From contig NZ_CP108427.1 in the NCBI RefSeq assembly GCF_035982055.1, positions 3,782,001-3,846,000 on the forward strand: a stretch of DNA of 64,000 nucleotides, given 5' to 3'. The notes under the pieces were generated by a model, which was not told the origin of the DNA, searched no databases, and was given only the letters and a program-made list of their open reading frames with translations. Source of the stretch: Streptomyces sp. NBC_01288. GTDB taxonomy: Bacteria; Actinomycetota; Actinomycetes; Streptomycetales; Streptomycetaceae. Made by a program: the position numbers and the translations under genes. This document shows, piece by piece, positions 10,113-18,639 of this stretch. The first letter of the stretch is position 1, and each line of letters begins with the position of its first letter.

Positions 10113-10805
10113 ATGACAGACGGTGGAGCGGTACGAGCGGTGGAAGCGGGTACGTCTACGGCCTTCTGGGCGCCCGGGGATCAGATCCTGTGGCGCTACC
10201 GGGAGAACGCCGGACCGCGCTTCCACATCGCCCGCCCCGTCACGGTCGTCCGGGACGACGAGGAGTTGCTCGCGGTCTGGATGGCGCCCGGCACCGAGTG
10301 TGTGAGACCGGTGCTCGCGGACGGTACGTCGGTGCACGGGGAGCCGTTGGAGACCCGGTACACGAAGCCGCGTACGGTCCGGCGCGACCACTGGTTCGGG
10401 ACCGGTGTGCTGAAGCTGGCGCGGCCCGGTGAGCCCTGGTCGGTGTGGCTTTTCTGGGAACCCGGATGGCAGTTCAAGAACTGGTACGTGAACCTTGAGG
10501 AACCGCAGGTCCGTTGGGACGGCGGGGTCGACTCCGTGGATCACTTCCTGGACATCTCCGTCCACCCGGACCGCAGTTGGCGCTGGCTCGACGAGGACGA
10601 GTTCGCGCAGGCCCAGCGGGACGGTCTGATGGATCCCCAACTCGCCGAGCGGGTAAGGGAAGCGGGCTGGTCGGCGATCGAGACGATCCGCGCGTGGGGG
10701 TCTCCGTTCGCGGACGGCTGGCAGCACTGGCGCCCGGATCCGTCCTGGGCTGTACCTTCACTTCCGGAGGACTGGGACCGCACCCCCGCGCACATGTCCA
10801 CATGA
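10113..10805 (+). CDS. DUF402 domain protein (possible nucleoside diphosphatase fold)
   Basis: A 230-residue protein with a DUF402 domain over about residues 20-190. Markers are the early FWAPGDQILWRY, the central WSVWLFWEPGWQFKNWYVNLEEP block and a D-rich SVDHFLDISVHPD segment that would hold divalent metal. Related proteins include nucleoside tri/diphosphate phosphatases and FomD, a cytidylyl-phosphonate hydrolase of fosfomycin synthesis. The substrate cannot be told from the sequence. It follows fumC by 72 bp and could be read from the same promoter or its own; no clear ribosome site stands before ATG 10113. Confidence 0.75.
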   Translation: MTDGGAVRAVEAGTSTAFWAPGDQILWRYRENAGPRFHIARPVTVVRDDEELLAVWMAPGTECVRPVLADGTSVHGEPLETRYTKPRTVRRDHWFGTGVLKLARPGEPWSVWLFWEPGWQFKNWYVNLEEPQVRWDGGVDSVDHFLDISVHPDRSWRWLDEDEFAQAQRDGLMDPQLAERVREAGWSAIETIRAWGSPFADGWQHWRPDPSWAVPSLPEDWDRTPAHMST

Positions 10806-11004
10806 GACCCTTGATGCGCCCCCGGTGCGCAACCGTAGGATCGTCCTCCGCAAGGGCACCGCACAACTCCCGGGGCATGTACCGGGACTGACCAGACGTC
10901 ACCGAGGGGCGGCAGGACGTGAGCGAGGGGTATCAGGGCACCACGGGACCGGGCCACCGGTCCGCCGGTGGCACAGGAACAGCCTCTGACCACGCGGGAA
11001 TTCC

Positions 11005-11030
11005 GTTCCTGGGGCACGTATTCCGGGTAT
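11005..11030 (+). promoter_or_regulatory. Candidate sigma-B-type promoter
   Basis: GTTC, a 16-bp spacer and GGGTAT lie 65 bp before the GTG start of the phosphatase gene. This resembles the Streptomyces sigma-B-group consensus GTTT-N14-16-GGGTA(C/T). The function of the downstream gene makes the match attractive, but one such match is weak evidence. Confidence 0.3.
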
Positions 11031-11094
11031 CGGCATTTCAGCGGGACGATCCGCACGCAACCCGTGCGGTCCCGGACGGACGGATTCGACACGC

Positions 11095-13188
11095 GTGACG
11101 GAGCATCCCACCTCGTTCGAGCGCCCGAGCGGCGCCGACCCCGCAGACCCCCGCGGGGCGCTCCTGCACACCTCGACGCCGTCCAGGCCGTCCGGTGGAG
11201 CCGGCTTACCGGCACAGGCACGCACCGGTGAGCCGTCGTCGGCGCCGGGTACGAGCACGTCCCGCGCCAAGGGGAAGGACCCGGCAGGTACCCCTGTGAA
11301 GCCCGACACCGCAGGTGGCTCCGAGCACTCCCAGCCCTCGGCCGCCGAACCCGACGCCCACCGCCCGCGCCCCGCGCCCGACGGCATCCCGGCCCAGCCG
11401 GGCGTCGGCGAGGTCTCCGACGCCGCCGCCAAGGAGCGCCGTACAGGACAGGGGCTGCCGCCCGCCGGTCCCATGCCGATGCGGCGGGACGGGGACCGGC
11501 TGCGCTTCGTGGGCGCCGCGACCCGGCGGATCGCCCGCGGCATCGACCTCGACGAGATCGTCATGGGGCTGTGCCGGGCGACCGTGCCGACGTTCTCGGA
11601 CGCGATCCTGGTCTATCTGCGTGATCCGCTGCCGGTCGGTGACGAGCGGCCCACCGGGCCCGTCGTGCTGCGGCTGCGCCGTACCGACCGCATCCCGGAG
11701 GAGCGGGACACGGAGAACGGCTTCATGCCCGCGATACAGCCGGAGCAGCCCTCCGAACTGTCCGCGGTCACCGCCGAGTTGTGCGAGGTACGGCCCGGCG
11801 GCGCGCTCAACGAGGTGCTGCGGGGCGTACGTCCCGTCTTCGCCGACTCGCCCGCCGCTCGCGCCGCGTTGCCGGAACTCCTCGGTGAGGGCGGCGAGTT
11901 GATCGTCCCGGCCGGCCAGCGGGCGATCCTCGCGCCGCTGCGCGGCCGGCGCCGGGTGATCGGCGCCGCGCTCTTCCTGCGCCGCCCCGAGCGCATGGCG
12001 TTCGAGGCCGACGACCTCCTGGTCGCCGCCCAACTCGCCACGCACAGCGCGCTGGGCATCGACAAGGCGGTGCTCTACGGCCGTGAGGCGTACATCGCCG
12101 ACGAGCTCCAGCGCACCATGCTCCCGGAGACCCTGCCGCGCCCCACCGGCGTCCGGCTGGCGTCCAGGTACCTGCCCGCCGCCGAGACGGCACGCGTCGG
12201 CGGCGACTGGTACGACGCGATCCCGCTGCCCGGCAGCCGGGTCGCCCTGGTCGTCGGCGACGTCATGGGCCACTCCATGACCTCGGCCGCGATCATGGGC
12301 CAACTCCGCACCACCGCACAGACGTTGGCGGGCCTCGACCTGCCCCCGCAGGAGGTCCTGCACCACCTCGACGAACAGGCCCAGCGGCTGGGCACCGACC
12401 GCATGGCGACCTGCCTCTACGCGGTCTACGACCCGGTCTCGCACCGCATCACCATCGCCAACGCGGGACACCCGCCGCCGGTGCTGCTGCACCTGGGCGG
12501 CCGGGCCGAGGTGCTGCGGGTGCCGCCCGGCGCCCCGATCGGTGTCGGCGGCGTCGACTTCGAGGCCGTGGAGCTGGACGCCCCCGCGGGAGCGACGCTG
12601 CTCCTCTACACGGACGGGCTGGTCGAGTCGCGGCTCCGGGATGTCTGGACCGGGATAGAGCAGCTGCGCGAGAAGCTCGCCGCGGTCGCGCAGCTCACCG
12701 GACCCGATCATCCGCCGCCCCTGGAAGCCCTGTGCGACGAGGTGCTCGACATGCTCGGCCCGGGTGACCGGGACGACGACATCGCGCTGCTCGCCGCCCG
12801 TTTCGACGGGATCGCGCCCAGCGATGTGGCGTACTGGTTCCTCGACCCGGAGGACTCGGCCCCCGGTCAGGCCCGCCGGCTGGCCCGGCGCGCGCTGGCC
12901 CGCTGGGGCATGGAGGACATGACCGACTCCGTCGAGCTGCTGGTCAGCGAGGTCGTGACCAACGCCGTGCGGTACGCCTCGCGCCCGGTCACTCTGCGTT
13001 TGCTGCGGACCGACGTGCTGCGCTGCGAGGTCGGGGACGACGTGCCCCAGCTGCCTCGGCTGCGGCAGGCGCGGGCCACGGACGAGGGCGGACGTGGGCT
13101 GTATCTGGTCAACAGACTGGCCCGTCGGTGGGGAGCCACACGGCTGAGCACCGGGAAGGTGGTCTGGTTCGAACTGAACCGGAATTAG
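11095..13188 (+). CDS. SpoIIE-type PP2C phosphatase with GAF and HATPase domains
   Basis: A 697-residue cytoplasmic signalling protein. Residues 1-125 are a disordered Pro/Ser/Ala-rich tail. A GAF-type sensor follows (about 135-330, FVGAATRRIARGIDLDEIVMGLCRA at its start). A SpoIIE/PP2C phosphatase domain covers about 345-570, with the metal-binding GGDWYDA, VVGDVMGHS and DGDRDDDIALL-like (here GDRDDDIALL) motifs. The C-terminal 110 residues are an anti-sigma-factor type HATPase (SELLVSEVVTNAVRYA, GGRGLYLVNRLA). Such fusions can both phosphorylate and dephosphorylate anti-sigma-factor antagonists. GTG 11095 starts the long frame. No cognate anti-anti-sigma gene is adjacent. Confidence 0.9.
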   Translation: MTEHPTSFERPSGADPADPRGALLHTSTPSRPSGGAGLPAQARTGEPSSAPGTSTSRAKGKDPAGTPVKPDTAGGSEHSQPSAAEPDAHRPRPAPDGIPAQPGVGEVSDAAAKERRTGQGLPPAGPMPMRRDGDRLRFVGAATRRIARGIDLDEIVMGLCRATVPTFSDAILVYLRDPLPVGDERPTGPVVLRLRRTDRIPEERDTENGFMPAIQPEQPSELSAVTAELCEVRPGGALNEVLRGVRPVFADSPAARAALPELLGEGGELIVPAGQRAILAPLRGRRRVIGAALFLRRPERMAFEADDLLVAAQLATHSALGIDKAVLYGREAYIADELQRTMLPETLPRPTGVRLASRYLPAAETARVGGDWYDAIPLPGSRVALVVGDVMGHSMTSAAIMGQLRTTAQTLAGLDLPPQEVLHHLDEQAQRLGTDRMATCLYAVYDPVSHRITIANAGHPPPVLLHLGGRAEVLRVPPGAPIGVGGVDFEAVELDAPAGATLLLYTDGLVESRLRDVWTGIEQLREKLAAVAQLTGPDHPPPLEALCDEVLDMLGPGDRDDDIALLAARFDGIAPSDVAYWFLDPEDSAPGQARRLARRALARWGMEDMTDSVELLVSEVVTNAVRYASRPVTLRLLRTDVLRCEVGDDVPQLPRLRQARATDEGGRGLYLVNRLARRWGATRLSTGKVVWFELNRN

Positions 13189-13285
13189 ACCTCGTCCAAA
13201 AGTTGCCGACATACCGGCGTCGGAGTTGACTGCTGGGGTACGCGAAGCGAAAGCGACCTACTTTCTTCCGAACAGGAGGACGCTC

Positions 13286-14743
13286 GTGACGCAGGCACCC
13301 CAGCACACTCCGTACACGACGAACAACGTCGGCATCCCGGTGGAGAGCGACGAACACTCGCTCACCGTCGGAGCCGACGGCCCGATCCTGCTCCAGGACC
13401 ACTACCTCATCGAGAAGATGGCCCAGTTCAACCGGGAACGGGTCCCCGAGCGGGTGGTGCACGCCAAGGGCAGCGGAGCGTACGGCTTCTTCGAAGTCAC
13501 CAACGACGTCAGCCAGTTCACCCGGGCCGACCTCTTCCAGCCGGGCAAACGCACCGAGATGCTGGCACGGTTCTCCACCGTCGCCGGTGAGCAGGGCTCG
13601 CCCGACACCTGGCGCGACCCCCGCGGCTTCGCCCTCAAGTTCTATACAGAGCACGGCAATTACGACATGGTGGGCAACAACACCCCGGTCTTCTTCGTCC
13701 GTGACACGATCAAGTTCCAGGACTTCATCCGCTCGCAGAAGCGGCACCCGGCGACCGGGCTGCGCAGCAACGACATGCAGTGGGACTTCTGGACCCTCTC
13801 CCCCGAGTCGGCGCACCAGGTGACCTGGCTGATGGGCGACCGGGGCATCCCGAAGACGTACCGCCACATGAACGGCTACAGCTCCCACACCTATATGTGG
13901 ATCAACGGCGCCGGTGAGCGGTTCTGGGTGAAGTACCACTTCAAGACCGACCAGGGCGTCGAGTACCTCACGCAGGCAGAGGCCGACGAGCTGGCCGGGT
14001 CCGACGGCGACAAGCACCGCCGTGACCTGCACGAGTCGATCGAGTCCGGGAACGCGCCGAGCTGGTCCCTGAAGGTCCAGATCATGCCGTTCGAGGACGC
14101 GGCGGACTACCGCTTCAACCCCTTCGACCTGACGAAGGTCTGGCCGCACGGGGACTACCCGCTGATCGACGTCGGCCGCATGACCCTGAACCGGAACCCG
14201 GACGACTACTTCGTCCACATCGAGCAGGCCGCCTTCGAGCCCTCGAACCTGGTGCCGGGCATCGGCCCCTCGCCGGACAAGATGCTGCTGGGCCGGCTGT
14301 TCTCGTACCCGGACACCCACCGGTACCGGATCGGCCCCAACTACGCCCAGCTGCCGCCGAATCGGCCGCACTCCCCGGTCAACTCCTATGCCAAGGACGG
14401 CCCGATGCGGTACGAGGCGTCCAACGCGGCGCGGCCGTACGCCCCGAACTCCTACGGCGGCCCCGCGGCCGACTACGGGCAGTTCGGCGACCCGGCGAGC
14501 TGGCAGACCGCCGGTGAACTGGTCCGCGAGGCAACGAAGTTGCACCGCGAGGACGACGACTTCGGGCAGGCGGGCACGATGGTCCGCGAGGTCCTCGACG
14601 ATGCCGCCCGCGACCGGCTCGTGGCGAACGTCAGCGGCCATCTGAAGGCCGACGTGTCCCGCTCGGTCCTCGACCGCGCGCTGCGCTACTGGCAGAACGT
14701 GGACAAGGAACTCGGCGACCGGATCGCCGCGAACTTCGCCTAG
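13286..14743 (+). CDS. katA: Monofunctional haem catalase
   Basis: A 485-residue clade-3-like small-subunit catalase that dismutates hydrogen peroxide. Seen: the catalytic histidine in RVVHAKGSGAYG (about residues 54-65), the distal-side asparagine in NYDMVGNNTPVFFVRD, and the proximal haem-ligand tyrosine in RLFSYPDTHRYRIGPNY (about 336-352). Length is that of the small-subunit type, without a C-terminal flavodoxin-like domain. The GTG at 13286 is placed by AACAGGAGGA. It follows the phosphatase by 97 bp but probably has its own promoter. Gene naming in Streptomyces varies (katA/catA); the enzyme class is certain. A bidirectional terminator closes the unit. Confidence 0.95.
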   Translation: MTQAPQHTPYTTNNVGIPVESDEHSLTVGADGPILLQDHYLIEKMAQFNRERVPERVVHAKGSGAYGFFEVTNDVSQFTRADLFQPGKRTEMLARFSTVAGEQGSPDTWRDPRGFALKFYTEHGNYDMVGNNTPVFFVRDTIKFQDFIRSQKRHPATGLRSNDMQWDFWTLSPESAHQVTWLMGDRGIPKTYRHMNGYSSHTYMWINGAGERFWVKYHFKTDQGVEYLTQAEADELAGSDGDKHRRDLHESIESGNAPSWSLKVQIMPFEDAADYRFNPFDLTKVWPHGDYPLIDVGRMTLNRNPDDYFVHIEQAAFEPSNLVPGIGPSPDKMLLGRLFSYPDTHRYRIGPNYAQLPPNRPHSPVNSYAKDGPMRYEASNAARPYAPNSYGGPAADYGQFGDPASWQTAGELVREATKLHREDDDFGQAGTMVREVLDDAARDRLVANVSGHLKADVSRSVLDRALRYWQNVDKELGDRIAANFA

Positions 14744-14771
14744 CGGTAGGCGAGTTCACCCAGCGGTACAC

Positions 14772-14806
14772 GAGAGGGCGCCCGGCATTGCGCCGGGCGC
14801 CCTCTC
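14772..14806. terminator. Bidirectional terminator between catalase and PBP genes
   Basis: A perfect 15-bp stem (GAGAGGGCGCCCGGC and its complement) with a 5-nt loop lies between the convergent stops at 14743 and 14821. Confidence 0.85.
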
Positions 14807-14820
14807 TCCGTGTGACCTGC

Positions 14821-17136
14821 CTATTGGTCGAGCTGGTCGAACGGATTGTCCGTGTTGTCGCCGGTCGGTGTCACCGGCGGACTGATCGTCGGCGTCGGGG
14901 TGGGTGTCGGGGTCGGCGTCGGTGTCGGGGTCGGCGTCGGTGACTCCGTCGTCGGGGTCGGCGACGGCGACTTGGTCGTCGGGGTCGGGGACGGCGTCGC
15001 CGACAGGGTCGGGGTCGCCGTCGGCGTGAAGTCCGGCTCGACGGCCGCGCCCTGGTCGGTGTCCAGGTCGAACTTGCCGTTCGCCTTGGTCACTCCGAAC
15101 ATGTACGTCGCCCAGATCTGCGCCGGGTAACCACCACCGTTGATACGGCCGCCGCCCGCGGTGATCAGGCCGGTCGCGCCGGTCAGCGGCACCTGGGCGT
15201 GGGACTTGGCGTCCTCACCGAACAGACCCACCGAGGTGACCAGGTCGGGCGTGTAGCCGGTGAACCAGGCCGACTTGTTGTTGTCGGACGTACCGGTCTT
15301 GCCCGCGACCTGCTGCCCGTCGCGCTTGCTGTTCTCGGCCACCGACACCTTCGCCGTACCGTCGTCGACCACACCGGTCAGCACCGAGGACACCGTGTCG
15401 GCGGCCTCGCGCGGGATGACCTGAGCGCCGATCGGGTTCGGCATGGTGACCGTGCGCGTGTTGTGCGCGACCGACTTGACGATCGCCGGGGTGACCTTCT
15501 TGCCGTGGTTGTCGAAGGTGGCGTAGACACCGGCCATCTCCATCGGGCTCGCGCCCATGGTGCCGAGGGTCTGCGCGGGCACGGCCTTCAGGTCGCCGGT
15601 GTCCATGCCCAGTTCGCCCGCGGTCTTCATGACCTTGTCCATGCCGACGTCGACACCGAGCTGCGCGAAGACCGAGTTGATCGACTTGTTCATCGCCGTC
15701 TGGACGGTGACCTTGCCGTAGCTCTGGTCGTCCTCGTTCTCCGGCGCGAACGCGATGTCGCTGCCCACGACCGGGCGCTTGCTGGTGCCTTCGTAGAGCG
15801 TGTCCGTCGTGATCTGCTTGCCGGACTGCGTCTTGGCCTCGTCGGCCAGGGCCGCGGCCAGGATCACCGGCTTGAAGGTGGAGGCGGGCTGGTAGTCGGT
15901 GCGGGTCGCGTTGTTCGTGTAGTGCTCGGTGTAGCCCGAGCCGCCGTACATCGCCAGGACCGCGCCCGTCTTGGGGTCCACGGACACCGCGCCGGGCTGG
16001 ACGTTGCCGTCGACCTTGCGCTTCTTCTTGTCGAGCTTGCTGGTCAGCTGGGACTTGACCGACTTCTCCAGCTGGGCCTGCTTCTTCTTGTCGATGTTGA
16101 GCGTGATCGTCCAGCCGCCCGCGTTGACCAGCGTCTCGGCGTCCTTGGCGTTGGCGGCCTGCCCCGAGGCGATCAGCTGCTTCTCCAGGGCCTGGTCGGC
16201 GGCGTACACCATGTAGCCGGTCTGGCCCTCCATGCCGGGCTCGGCCTTGGGCGCCTTGGGGACCGGGAACTTCATGGCCTCGCGCTTGGTGGACGTCAGC
16301 CAGTCCTGCTCGACCATGTTGTCCAGGACGTAGTTCCAGCGCGCCTGCACCAGCTTGCGGCCGGTGTCCGTCGCGGCCTGCCAGTCGTACTGGCTCGGCG
16401 CCTGGAGGAGCGCGGCGAGGTAGGCGCCCTGCGGGACGTCGAGGTCCTTGGCGTCGATCCCGTAGTAGGCCTGGGCGGCGGCCTGGATGCCGTAGGCGCC
16501 GCGGCCGTAGTAGCTGGTGTTGATGTACCCGGCGAGGATGTAGTCCTTGGACTTCTCGCGGTCCAGCTTCAGCGAGATGACCATTTCCTTCAGCTTGCGC
16601 GTGACGGTCTGGTCCTGCGTCAGGTAGAAGTTCTTGACGTACTGCTGGGTGATCGTCGAACCGCCCTGCGCGCCCTTGCCGGACAGCGTGTTGAGCAGAC
16701 CGCGGGCGGTGCCCTTGAGGTCGACGCCGGCGTCGCTGTAGAACGTCTTGTTCTCGGCGGCGACGAACGTCTTCTGGACGTCCTTCGGGACCTGCGAGAG
16801 GTCGACGTTCTCGCGGTTCACATCGCCCTGGCGGGTCAGGACCTTGCCGTCGCTGTACTTGTAGACGTTGCTCTGCAGCTTCGCGTCGGCGTTGCCCGCG
16901 GGGATGCTGATCATCATGTAGAGCACGATGAACGCACCGATGCCCAGCAGGCAGAGGCCGAGGAACGTACCGAGGATCTTCTTCCAGGTGAAGAGCCTGC
17001 GTATGAAGCTCTTGCCGTCCTTGGCGCCCGAGCCTTCCTTCGCGCTCGTGCCGTCCGCCCCCGACGAGCGGCGGGTCTTGGGCGCCGCGCGGTGGCCACC
17101 GCGTTGGCGCGCTCGTCTCTCTTCCGCTCGTCCCAT
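14821..17136 (-). CDS. Class A penicillin-binding protein (glycosyltransferase/transpeptidase)
   Basis: A 771-residue bifunctional cell-wall synthase. A basic cytoplasmic tail is followed by one membrane helix (about 55-77). The GT51 glycosyltransferase domain has its catalytic glutamate at E128 in AENKTFYSDAG, the GGSTITQQ motif at 158-165 and RKLKEMVISLKLD. The transpeptidase domain has the nucleophile in STFK (S419-K422), a SINS motif as SxN, and KTGT at 613-616. The C-terminal 70 residues are a Thr/Pro-repeat stalk. The glycosyltransferase motif reads EN rather than the ED of the textbook consensus, which I recall as usual in actinobacteria. It is likely monocistronic. Confidence 0.95.
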   Translation of the reverse strand: MGRAEERRARQRGGHRAAPKTRRSSGADGTSAKEGSGAKDGKSFIRRLFTWKKILGTFLGLCLLGIGAFIVLYMMISIPAGNADAKLQSNVYKYSDGKVLTRQGDVNRENVDLSQVPKDVQKTFVAAENKTFYSDAGVDLKGTARGLLNTLSGKGAQGGSTITQQYVKNFYLTQDQTVTRKLKEMVISLKLDREKSKDYILAGYINTSYYGRGAYGIQAAAQAYYGIDAKDLDVPQGAYLAALLQAPSQYDWQAATDTGRKLVQARWNYVLDNMVEQDWLTSTKREAMKFPVPKAPKAEPGMEGQTGYMVYAADQALEKQLIASGQAANAKDAETLVNAGGWTITLNIDKKKQAQLEKSVKSQLTSKLDKKKRKVDGNVQPGAVSVDPKTGAVLAMYGGSGYTEHYTNNATRTDYQPASTFKPVILAAALADEAKTQSGKQITTDTLYEGTSKRPVVGSDIAFAPENEDDQSYGKVTVQTAMNKSINSVFAQLGVDVGMDKVMKTAGELGMDTGDLKAVPAQTLGTMGASPMEMAGVYATFDNHGKKVTPAIVKSVAHNTRTVTMPNPIGAQVIPREAADTVSSVLTGVVDDGTAKVSVAENSKRDGQQVAGKTGTSDNNKSAWFTGYTPDLVTSVGLFGEDAKSHAQVPLTGATGLITAGGGRINGGGYPAQIWATYMFGVTKANGKFDLDTDQGAAVEPDFTPTATPTLSATPSPTPTTKSPSPTPTTESPTPTPTPTPTPTPTPTPTISPPVTPTGDNTDNPFDQLDQ
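14883..14945. repeat. Low-complexity repeat encoding the Thr/Pro tail of the PBP
   Basis: Tandem variants of GTCGGGGTCGGCGTCGGTGT encode, on the minus strand, an alternating Thr-Pro run. The repeat lies in frame inside the PBP gene and is a likely site of length variation by slippage without loss of reading frame. Confidence 0.75.
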
Positions 17137-17328
17137 GAGTCCGTTCCGCTCCGCTTCGCTCTCTTGTGATCTGGTGTCACACAGGTTCGCCCGTCAAGTC
17201 AGCTCAGAAAGCTAACACCAGGAGTTGTGACAAAGGGCTGTCGATCCGGTCCATTACGGACGTGACAATCAGCACCCGTCCTTATGGAACCGACGTACGA
17301 GAGGGGTTGAGGGTTGCCGTACCCGGGT

Positions 17329-17344
17329 AAAGTGATATCACTTT
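17329..17344. promoter_or_regulatory. Perfect 16-bp palindrome before the SPFH gene
   Basis: AAAGTGATATCACTTT is a perfect inverted repeat centred 35 bp before the SPFH start codon. It is AT-rich against a very GC-rich background. Its position suits a repressor operator overlapping the promoter. The GTGA-coupled ribbon-helix-helix gene downstream is a natural candidate for the protein that binds it. A sigma-B-like GGGTAA hexamer overlaps its left edge at 17325-17330. Confidence 0.6.
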
Positions 17345-17371
17345 GATTCAACCAAGCTACGGGGGAACACC

Positions 17372-18298
17372 ATGACCACCGAAGTACCCGCGGACGTGCC
17401 CGACATGCCCGCCCCGAGCGTTCGGGAGTTCACCGCGCACAGCATCGGCGGCGGGCTCGCGCTGATTCTCGGGCTGGCCGGAGTGCTGGTCTCCGTCGGC
17501 CTGATCATCACCGCCACCGCGGTCGACGGAGCCGGCGGCAAGGCCGCGCTGATCATCGGCGGCATCCTCCTCTTCCTCGCCTCCGTGACCGCGATGAGCG
17601 GGCTGAACACGGTGGCGCCGGGCGAGGCGCGGGTCGTGCAGCTCTTCGGGCGGTACCAGGGGACGATCCGGCGGGACGGGCTGCGCTGGGTGAACCCGTT
17701 CACCTCGCGCACGAAGATCTCGACCCGCGTCCGCAACCACGAGACCCCGACCCTCAAGGTCAACGACGCCTACGGCAACCCGATCGAGCTCGCCGCGGTC
17801 ATCGTCTGGAAGGTCCGCGACACCGCGCAGGCCACGTTCGAGGTCGACGACTACACCGAGTTCGTCGCCACCCAGACCGAGACGGCCGTACGGCACATCG
17901 CCATCGAGTATCCCTACGACGCCCACGACGAGGGCGGGCTCTCGCTGCGCGGGAACGCCGAGGAGATCACCGAGAAGCTCGCCGTCGAACTCAGCGCCCG
18001 GGTCGAGGCGGCCGGCGTCCAGATCATCGAGTCCCGCTTCACACATCTCGCGTACGCGCCCGAGATCGCCTCGGCGATGCTCCAGCGGCAGCAGGCCGGG
18101 GCGGTCGTCGCGGCCCGGCGGCAGATCGTCGACGGCGCGGTGGGCATGGTCGAGGCGGCACTGGCCCGGATCACCGAGCAGGACATCGTGGAGCTGGACA
18201 ACGAACGGAAGGCGGCCATGGTCTCCAACCTCCTGGTGGTGCTCTGCGGGGACCGGGCACCGCAGCCGGTGCTGAACACGGGCACCCTGTACCAGTGA
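17372..18298 (+). CDS. SPFH/Band-7 domain membrane protein
   Basis: A 308-residue stomatin/prohibitin-like protein. Two hydrophobic helices (about 27-49 and 54-74) are followed by the SPFH domain (about 80-270) beginning NTVAPGEARVVQLFGRYQGT, with VIVWKVRDT in the middle. The last 40 residues hold helical A/R/E-rich sequence usual for oligomer formation. Members organise membrane microdomains and often scaffold proteases or stress responses. The gene starts at ATG 17372 behind GGGGGAA and its stop overlaps the GTG of the next gene by 4 bp. The palindrome just upstream suggests it is induced by a specific signal. Confidence 0.88.
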   Translation: MTTEVPADVPDMPAPSVREFTAHSIGGGLALILGLAGVLVSVGLIITATAVDGAGGKAALIIGGILLFLASVTAMSGLNTVAPGEARVVQLFGRYQGTIRRDGLRWVNPFTSRTKISTRVRNHETPTLKVNDAYGNPIELAAVIVWKVRDTAQATFEVDDYTEFVATQTETAVRHIAIEYPYDAHDEGGLSLRGNAEEITEKLAVELSARVEAAGVQIIESRFTHLAYAPEIASAMLQRQQAGAVVAARRQIVDGAVGMVEAALARITEQDIVELDNERKAAMVSNLLVVLCGDRAPQPVLNTGTLYQ

Positions 18299-18534
18299 CC
18301 GAACCTTCCGAGGCCTCCGAGGCGAAGCGCCGGCCGCAGCAGCGCAAGCAGGTGCTGCTGCGGCTGGACCCGTCCGTGTACGAGGCCGTTGCCCGGTGGG
18401 CCGGGGACGAACTGCGGTCCGCCAACGCGCAGATCGAGTTCCTGCTGCGGCGGGCGTTGGCGGAGGCGGGACGGTTGCCCGGTGAGGCCGGGCCGCTGCC
18501 CCGCCGGGGGCGGCCACCCGTGCCACCTCAATGA
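18295..18534 (+). CDS. Small ribbon-helix-helix (Arc-like) protein coupled to the SPFH gene
   Basis: A 79-residue basic protein. Residues 19-55 fit the ribbon-helix-helix fold of Arc/MetJ-type DNA-binding proteins: a beta strand (KQVLLRLDPSVY), helix A (EAVARWAGDELRS) and helix B (ANAQIEFLLRRALAEAG). The C-terminus is a Pro/Arg tail. The start GTG overlaps the SPFH stop (GTGA), so translation is coupled and the stoichiometry is probably linked. RHH proteins bind short inverted repeats as dimers of dimers, so autoregulation at 17329-17344 is a reasonable inference. In other contexts this fold also serves as antitoxin, but the partner here has no toxin-like features. Confidence 0.8.
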   Translation: MTEPSEASEAKRRPQQRKQVLLRLDPSVYEAVARWAGDELRSANAQIEFLLRRALAEAGRLPGEAGPLPRRGRPPVPPQ

Positions 18535-18586
18535 CAGAACCGTGACAATCGGCTCCCACCTGCACGGCAGTACCGCCCGCCATGAT

Positions 18587-18629
18587 CTACACACAGCGCG
18601 TATACACACCGCGTATACCCCGTGTGTAG
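18587..18629. promoter_or_regulatory. Inverted repeat operator before the PadR gene
   Basis: CTACACAC at 18587-18594 and GTGTGTAG at 18622-18629 form an 8-bp inverted repeat. Between them the word GCGTATAC occurs twice (18597 and 18611). The array directly overlaps the region where the padR-ABC promoter must lie, 11 bp before the start codon, and fits autorepression by the PadR protein. Confidence 0.55.
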
Positions 18630-18639
18630 AGTGCTCCTC

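Noticed and set aside
10919..11098. 59-codon frame whose stop overlaps the phosphatase start by GTGA
   Set aside because: Third-position GC is only about two thirds, far below neighbouring genes, and a promoter-like site lies inside it. The overlap is probably chance.
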